Notes under the pieces: model-generated
Database searches by the model: none
The model's input: the letters and a program-made list of their open reading frames with translations, nothing else
Told to the model about the DNA's origin: nothing
In this document: piece after piece, positions 14,884 through 19,971 of the stretch
How the letters are laid out: each line of letters begins with the position of its first letter
Position numbering within the stretch: position 1 is the first letter of the stretch
Made by a program: the position numbers and the translations under genes
NCBI GenBank assembly: GCA_030151165.1
Contig: JASLEM010000111.1
Coordinates: forward strand, 1 to 19,971
Direction of reading: 5' to 3'
DNA length: 19,971 nucleotides
Source of the DNA: Burkholderiaceae bacterium
GTDB taxonomy: Bacteria; Pseudomonadota; Gammaproteobacteria; Burkholderiales; Burkholderiaceae

Positions 14884-14917
14884 AAAACGCGCGGCAGGCC
14901 CTGAGCCTTCCGCGCGT
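14884..14917 (-). terminator. Terminator of the CsbD gene (minus strand)
   Basis: Strong stem ACGCGCGG/CCGCGCGT (14887-14894, 14910-14917) with an inner AGGC/GCCT stem. On the minus strand it is followed by TTTTCGTTT. It separates csbD from the Gcr-like gene. Confidence 0.8.
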
Positions 14918-14966
14918 CCGTCACGTGACCGATGCGGCGCGAGGCGCCGCCCGGTTCACGCGGTCA

Positions 14967-15161
14967 TCAGCGGTCGATCGCGTTCTTGATCGCGCTGCCG
15001 ACCTTTTCCTTCACGTCGCCGGCGGTGGACTGCACCTTGCCCGCGGCTTGCTCGGCCTGGCCTTCGGCCTTCAGGCGTTCGTTGCCCACCAGCTTGCCGG
15101 CAGCTTCCTTGACGTCGCCCTTGGCGGTTTCGACGCGGCCGTTCACTTGATCCTTGTTCAT
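14967..15161 (-). CDS. CsbD-family stress protein
   Basis: A 64-aa, highly charged, Ala/Lys/Glu-rich helical protein (starts MNKDQVNGRVETAKGDVKEA). Its repeated GK/GD-V-x-x-x-AGK pattern is typical of the CsbD-like family found as general-stress proteins in many bacteria; biochemical function is unknown. AAGGAG lies six bases before the ATG. It is monocistronic, with the strong terminator at 14884-14917. In other bacteria the family is under general-stress control; here the upstream region contains a long inverted repeat (15198-15237) but no promoter I can assign with certainty. Confidence 0.9.
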   Translation of the reverse strand: MNKDQVNGRVETAKGDVKEAAGKLVGNERLKAEGQAEQAAGKVQSTAGDVKEKVGSAIKNAIDR

Positions 15162-15197
15162 GATGTGCTCCTTCGAGGTTGAGTGGTTGGAGCCGTT

Positions 15198-15237
15198 CGA
15201 CGTCGGGTGTGTTGTTCGGGTTCTGTGCCCGACGTCG
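15198..15237. repeat. Inverted repeat upstream of csbD
   Basis: CGACGTCGGG (15198-15207) and CCCGACGTCG (15228-15237) are perfect reverse complements 20 bases apart, starting 37 bases upstream of the csbD start codon. Each half itself contains GACGTC. Position and symmetry suggest an operator or a leader hairpin. Confidence 0.45.
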
Positions 15238-15391
15238 TTCGGCATGGGTTCCACTATGTCCTTCGAAGCGTTCGATGAATGTCGGCCCAGCGTCGATCGA
15301 GGTGTAGGACAACGGCCGGCGCGTGCGAAGGCGCATGACGACGCGCCGCGCACGGTCGAGCGGGAGCGCGAGCGCCCATGCGGTGCCGCGA

Positions 15392-15820
15392 TCAGAGGAA
15401 CAGCACGCTGCTGCCGGGCTCCGGCCGCTCGGCCTTCTCGGCGAAGCCGTGGAAGAAGAACGCGATGTCGTCCTCGACGTCGCCCGTGAGCCGGCCGACG
15501 ACCTTGCTCCACGTCATGATCGCGATGTGCGCGTCGGGCTCGCCGACGACCAGGATCGGCTGCTCGCCTTCCGGGTGCCAGTAATACGTGCCGCCGTATG
15601 CGCGGCGCGCGACCTCGAGCACGTAGCAGCCGACCTGCTGCACGAGGCCGGTGACGACGTTCTCGTCGAGGTCGGCGACGTACCCGGACGCCTCCGCCAG
15701 CATCTCGTCGACCGCCTGCAGGCTGGCAACCGAGTAGTCGAGCCGCCCGCAGGCGCGCGCCTGCAGCGAGGCGACCGCGCGCCCGGCGGAGGCGACGACT
15801 TCGTCGTGGACTTCGTTCAT
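15392..15820 (-). CDS. Uncharacterised 142-aa protein
   Basis: Begins MNEVHDEVVASAGRAV and ends SSVLFL. No signal peptide or membrane segment is evident. The central part (VGCYVLEVARRAYGGTYYW ... PILVVGEPD ... IMTWSKVVGRLTGD, given as landmarks) looks like a compact alpha/beta domain with conserved-type Trp, Tyr and Gly. AGGTGA lies a few bases before the ATG, and the start is 17 bases after the stop of the alpha/beta hydrolase, so the two form an operon. I do not recognise the family. Its pairing suggests an accessory role to the hydrolase, or a shared stress role, but nothing in the sequence proves it. Confidence 0.75.
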   Translation of the reverse strand: MNEVHDEVVASAGRAVASLQARACGRLDYSVASLQAVDEMLAEASGYVADLDENVVTGLVQQVGCYVLEVARRAYGGTYYWHPEGEQPILVVGEPDAHIAIMTWSKVVGRLTGDVEDDIAFFFHGFAEKAERPEPGSSVLFL

Positions 15821-15837
15821 GCTCACCTCTCGATGCG

Positions 15838-16689
15838 TCAAGCCGGCTCGGCGATGAAGCGCCGCAATTCCGCGAAGGCCGCGGCCTTGTCGTCGCGCCA
15901 CGCGCCGTGGCCGACGTTCGGGAAGCTCTTGAACTGGACCCATTGCGGCGGCAGCGCGGCGGCGATGTCCTGCGCGTCGGGCAGCGGGCAGACGGGGTCG
16001 TCCTCGCCCACCATCACGAGCACCGGGCACTGTGCCTTCGCGAGGCCCGGCAGCAGGTTCATCGTGCGCTGCTCGCCGCTCGCGGACGTGAAGAGCACGT
16101 CGAGGTTGAACGTCGTGCGCCGGCCGGCGACGGCGTCCTGCGGCGTCGTGTTGTAGAGGTGGCGGCATTGCACGAGGTAGTCGTCCCACGTCGGCGCGCA
16201 CGGATTGGTCCAGAAGCGTTCGGCCGACTCGCGCGCCGCCGCGCCGCCGAGCTTCTCGAACATCGCGAGCTTGCGATCGATCCCGAGATGCGGCGACGTG
16301 CTGGACAGGATCACCTTGCCCGCATGCGCCGGGTGGCGTTCGATGTAGCGCTGCGCGACGAAGCCGCCGAACGACTGCCCGAGCACGATCGGCTTCTCGA
16401 TGCCGAGCGCCTTGCACAGGCGCACGACGTCGTCGGCGAAGACATCCAGCGTCCACTCGTTGGCCGGCCTGCGGTCGCTGCGGCCGTGGCCGCGGTGGTC
16501 GTAGTAGACGATCTGCGCGATGTCCGACAACGCGGTGAAGAACGGCTTGAAGCCGGCATGGTCGAAGCCCGGGCCGCCGTGCAGCAGGATCAGCGTCGGC
16601 TTCTCGCGCAGCACCGGGCCGTCGGGCACGAATTGCGGGCCCTCGACGTCGACGAAGAGTCGGATGCCGGGTTCGATCTCGATGCGCAA
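15838..16689 (-). CDS. Alpha/beta hydrolase, proline-iminopeptidase-like
   Basis: A 283-aa cytoplasmic-type hydrolase. HGGPG (37-41) supplies the oxyanion region seen in proline iminopeptidases and related peptidase S33 enzymes. The nucleophile is Ser106 in GQSFGG, the acid is probably Asp231 (GEDDPVCP) and the base His261 (VGHGAW). A cap domain fills ~135-205. The start is TTG at 16689: AGGAG lies seven bases before it, and the protein begins sensibly with MRIEIEPGIRLFVDVEG. It is the first gene of a two-gene operon with the 142-aa protein. Whether the substrate is a peptide, ester or lactone cannot be told. Confidence 0.88.
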   Translation of the reverse strand: MRIEIEPGIRLFVDVEGPQFVPDGPVLREKPTLILLHGGPGFDHAGFKPFFTALSDIAQIVYYDHRGHGRSDRRPANEWTLDVFADDVVRLCKALGIEKPIVLGQSFGGFVAQRYIERHPAHAGKVILSSTSPHLGIDRKLAMFEKLGGAAARESAERFWTNPCAPTWDDYLVQCRHLYNTTPQDAVAGRRTTFNLDVLFTSASGEQRTMNLLPGLAKAQCPVLVMVGEDDPVCPLPDAQDIAAALPPQWVQFKSFPNVGHGAWRDDKAAAFAELRRFIAEPA

Positions 16690-16767
16690 GCTAGGGCTCC
16701 TGATTCAAGGAAAAGTCGCCCATTTTGCCCGGCGCTGCCGCTCGAACCCCGCACTGGAAGTTCAAGG

Positions 16768-16820
16768 GAGCGGCGGAACCGGCTTCGCCGGGCCGCTCGC
16801 GGAGCGCCCCCTCGGGGGGC
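16768..16820. repeat. Hairpin-rich intergenic motif
   Basis: Two consecutive hairpins lie between the amidohydrolase stop and the hydrolase start. The first is GAGCGG...CCGGC-TTC-GCCGG-G-CCGCTC (16768-16798). The second is GCCCCC-TCG-GGGGGC (16805-16820). No T-run follows on either strand, so a Rho-independent terminator is uncertain. Motifs of this kind recur between genes in Burkholderiales (recalled, not searched). Confidence 0.55.
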
Positions 16821-16834
16821 AGCGAGCGTGGGGC

Positions 16835-19800
16835 TCAATCGTTGTCATCGAAGTCGCCGTGGCCATGACCGTGCGTGGACACGGGCATCGCCGCGCCATC
16901 GACACCATCGAAGAAGAACGGCTGGCGCGGCCGCGCGCGCGGGGCGATCTCGTCCAGGCGCGGCAGCGCATAGAGGCGGCCGTTCTGCATCACGTCGACG
17001 ACGCGGTCGGACTGGCGGATGTCGGTGGTCGGGTCGCCGTCGATGATCACGAGGTCGGCCAGCTTGCCGACTTCCAGCGAGCCGATGTCGCGATCCATGC
17101 CGAGGTAGCGCGCGCCGTTGATCGTCGCGTTGCGCAGCGCCTCGAGCGGCGTCATGCCGCCCTTGACCTGCATCCACAGGTCCCAGTGCGCGCCGAGCCC
17201 TTCGCGCTGGCCGTGCGCGCCGAGGTTCTCGCGCACGCCGGCGTGCAGCAGCTCGGTGGCGGTCTTCGCGACGCGGATCACGTTGTAGTCCTCCTCGGGC
17301 GCGAGCTCGCGCCGCACCGAGCGCGACTCGAGCACGCTGCGCGGCACGAAGTCCTTGAGGATCGGATGCTTCCAGACCTCGGTCGTCGCGTAGAAGTAGT
17401 GCTCGCCGTCCAGGCCGCCGTACGCGACGTTGTACGTGGGGGTGTATCCGACGTCCGACTGGCCCCACAGCTGCTTGACGTCGTCGTACGCGTTCTCGAC
17501 CGGGATCGCATGCTCGACGCCGGTGTGGCCGTCGACCACCATCGTCATGTTCGCCTCGAACAGCGAGCCGCCTTCGGGCACGACCATCATGCCGGTCTCG
17601 CGCGCGGCCTCGAGGATCTGCTGGCGCTGCTCGCGCCGCGGCTGGTTGTAGCTCTTGACGCTGATCGCGCCGAGCGCCTTCTGGCGCTTCAGCGCATTGA
17701 GCGCGTCGTCGAGGCTCTCGATCGGCTGCGTGATCGGCGCCTTCGCGCCGTACAGGATCGTGCCGGTGGAGAAGATGCGCGGGCCCGTGACGATGCCGGC
17801 GCGCTGCATCTCGGCGTGCGCGAAGATGCTGGCCGAATCGTTGGACGGGTCGTGCAGCGTCGTCACGCCGAACGCGAGCGACGCGTAGTCGATCCAGCTC
17901 TGCTGCGGCACGATGCCCTCGTCGGCCATGCCACCGTGCCAGTGCACGTCGACGAGGCCCGGGATGACGGTCTTGCCGTGCGCGTCGATCACCTTCGCAC
18001 CCGCCGGCACGAGGATGGTGCCCGTCGGGCCGACCGCGTCGATGCGGTTGCCGTCGACGACGATCGTGCCGTCGGCGATCACCTCGTCGCCCTTCATCGT
18101 GACGATGCGCGCGCCGGTGATCGCGATGAACCCCGTGGGGGTATCGGCCGTCTCGCTGAAGCCGACGCGCACGCCGGCGTCGTCGGCCTTGGCCAGCGTG
18201 CGCGGCGCGCCCGGCACGAACGTGAAGGCGTTGCGCAGGTCGGTCGTGAAGAGCCGGTCGCCGAGACCGAAGTGCAGCTTGGTGCTGTCGCCCGACCAGT
18301 GCAGGTATTCGCCGGCGTCGGCGTCGAGCTGGCGGACGGGCAGCGCGTCCATCTTCGCGCCGACGGCCACGGGCTTCGACGCCAGCGGCAGCGGCGTCAC
18401 GTACGCGTGGTTGCGCTCCTCGAACGCGAGCCACTTGCCGTCGGGCGAGACGGCGAAGTCGCTGACGAACTCGCTGGTGGCGACCTCGTGCTCCCTGAGA
18501 TGGTCGTCGAGGTCGATGCGCACGAGCTTGCTCGCGAGCTCGACCTCCTTCTCCTCGCTCTGGCGCATGACGAAGACGGCGTCGTTGCCCGCGCCGAACT
18601 GCGGCTCGCGGCCCTCCTTCGTCAGGCGCTCGGGCTTGCCGTGGCCGTCGCTCGCGACGCGGTAGACGCCGGTCTCGAGCCCGTGCCACGGCGACGTCAG
18701 ATATCCGCCGTGCATCTTCACGTAGACCACCGTGCGGCCGTCCGGCGAGAACTGCGGCTCGAGGTACTGGCCCGGCTCGGGCGTGAGCGTGGTCTCCGTG
18801 CCGCCGGCGGCCGGGATGCGGCGCACGCTGCCGAGCGCCTTGTCGCTCCACGTCGTGAAGACGATGTCGCGGCCGTCGCGCGAGAAGCGGGGGAAGAACT
18901 CGAAGTGGTCGGCCTGCGTCGTCAGGCGATGCGGCTGGCCGTTCGGCAGGTCCTTGACGTAGAGATAGCCGAGCGCCGAGTACACGACGCGATCGCCCGC
19001 GGGCGAGACGTTCATCCAGCGCAGCTGCTTCACGTCGAACGTGGCCGGCGCGACGGGCGTCGGTACGCGCAGCGCGGGCGTGATTTCGCGCGTGTCCTTG
19101 ACATGGAACGGGATCTCGACGGCGCTGCGCTTGAACGGATCGACGCGCCACAGCTTGCCCTGCGCCCACACGACGATGGACTTCGCGTCCGGCGTCCACG
19201 CGAAGTTCGGGTAGACGCCCTGCACCGACCACGCCTCCTGCATGTCGCGCTCGAGATGGCCCCATGCGGGCGTCTCCTCGCCGGTCGAGAGGTCCTTCAG
19301 GAACAGCGTGTCCTGGTTGCGCACGCGGCGCACGAAGGCCAGGTACTTCCCGTCCGGCGACGGCACCGGCCGCACCGCGCCGCCCTGCCCGGTGACGAAG
19401 GGCTCGATGCTGCCGTCGTGCAGGTCGATGCGCTGGATGTCGAAGATCTCCTTGTTCGAGTCCTTGTTGTATTCGAACTGCGTGCCCCGCGTGGTGTCCT
19501 GCGAGAAGTACACGTAGCGGCCGTCCGGCGAGAACGCGGGCTCGCCGAGGTCCTTCTGCCAGTTCGGCTTCTCGTTCAGCTGCACGCCCTTGCCGGTGCC
19601 GCTCGCGTGGTACAGCCAGATCTCGCCGGAGCCGAGCGAGCGCGTGCCGGTGAAGTGCTTGCGCGCGGCGATGTACTGGCCGTCGGGCGACCAGGTCGGC
19701 GTGTAGAGCAGGCGGAAGTTCTCGGTGGTGACGGCGTGCGCGTCGCTGCCGTCGGCGTTCATCACCCAGACGTTGTCGCCGCCGCCGGCGTCGCTGATGT

Positions 19801-19868
19801 ACGCGAGGCGCTTGCCGTCGGGCGACCAGCGCGCCTGCATCTCGAACGCGATCGAGTGCGTGAGCGGC
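16835..19868 (-). CDS. Amidohydrolase with N-terminal TolB-like beta-propeller, 5'-truncated
   Basis: About 1010 residues are present. The first ~570 form a TolB/PD40-type propeller with at least nine WSPDGK-like blade repeats (SPDGK, SPDGQ, SPDGR, TPDAK, SRDGR). Then an amidohydrolase barrel begins at GARIVTMKGDEVIADGTIV, with the metal motif H633-W-H635 (VDVHWHGG), a lysine in SVKSYNQ (729) that could be the carbamylated metal bridge, and further His at 772 and 777. The C-terminus (ADLVIIDGDPTTDIRQ) is typical of imidazolonepropionase-like hydrolases. Residue numbers count from the ATG at 19840, but the frame continues upstream through THSIAFE, so that ATG is internal. Relatives have a signal peptide and more propeller before this point. 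The 5' end is cut by the inverted repeat. Secreted or periplasmic hydrolysis of a peptide-like substrate is inferred from the family. Confidence 0.88.
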
Positions 19869-19971
19869 GTCGCCCGACGGCAAGCGCCTCGCGTACATCA
19901 GCGACGCCGGCGGCGGCGACAACGTCTGGGTGATGAACGCCGACGGCAGCGACGCGCACGCCGTCACCACC
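19724..19971. repeat. 103-bp perfect inverted repeat at the right end (fold-back)
   Basis: Bases 19724-19826 are the exact reverse complement of 19869-19971 (103 of 103), separated by 42 bases. The right arm runs to the last base of the window, so the true repeat may be longer. Both arms encode the same stretch of the propeller (SPDGKRLAYISDAGGGDNV on opposite strands), so the right arm is a misplaced copy, not independent coding sequence. Confidence 0.95.

Noticed and set aside
16801..16825. Rho-independent terminator after the amidohydrolase gene
   Set aside because: The GC hairpin is strong but no T-run follows on the minus strand, so it was listed only as a hairpin motif.
16845..19970. 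1041-codon minus-strand frame and 1137-codon plus-strand frame over the amidohydrolase
   Set aside because: Both are low-complexity shadows; the true frame has propeller repeats and metal ligands. The long plus-strand frame also runs into the fold-back copy.
1..19971. CRISPR arrays, tRNA or rRNA genes
   Set aside because: No regularly spaced direct repeats and no recognisable tRNA or rRNA segments were seen on either strand.

Overview
The window is very GC-rich (about 70 % by eye), gene-dense, and carries proteobacterial families. A Gcr-type membrane 'site-specific recombinase' protein, the style of the AraC/LysR/GlxA regulators and a hairpin-rich intergenic motif of a kind common in Burkholderiales suggest a betaproteobacterium of the order Burkholderiales. 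That assignment is inference; there is no rRNA or other decisive marker. Both ends look abnormal. The first ~150 bases do not fit the gene they interrupt, and the last 103 bases are a perfect inverted copy of sequence lying 42 bases upstream. The window is therefore probably a whole draft contig with artefactual or rearranged ends.

Layout. (1) 71-2618, minus strand: a tightly coupled operon of an alkyldihydroxyacetonephosphate-synthase-like FAD oxidase, a 76-aa orphan ORF and a GlpD-like FAD glycerol-3-phosphate dehydrogenase broken at the left end. An AraC regulator is transcribed divergently (2764-3882). (2) 4097-4747, minus: 3-methyladenine DNA glycosylase I (tag). (3) 4913-7587, plus: three paralogous cassettes, each encoding a ~64-residue peptide with a signal-peptide-like N-terminus. 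All three have the same upstream signature (GTCGCAA, exactly 26 bases, CCTARAGT), the same ribosome-binding site and their own terminator. The last two flank a LysR regulator, and a ~200-bp imperfect palindrome lies between the first two. (4) 7711-11472: an exported thioredoxin-like protein, a CopA-type copper P-type ATPase, and a divergent operon of a small metal-binding HMA protein and a tautomerase. (5) 11487-12871: a small ABM-fold monooxygenase with a divergent GlxA-type regulator. (6) 12868-15161, minus: the Gcr-like membrane protein and a CsbD stress protein. (7) 15392-16689, minus: an alpha/beta hydrolase and an uncharacterised 142-aa protein. (8) 16835-19868, minus: a large TolB-propeller/amidohydrolase protein missing its N-terminus because of the right-end fold-back.

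Themes. Copper handling and periplasmic thiol chemistry sit together around 7.7-11.1 kb. Several convergent gene pairs have abutting or overlapping stop codons with no room for a terminator. The most novel-looking item is the three-copy family of small exported peptides with a shared regulatory module. I recognise no function for it.
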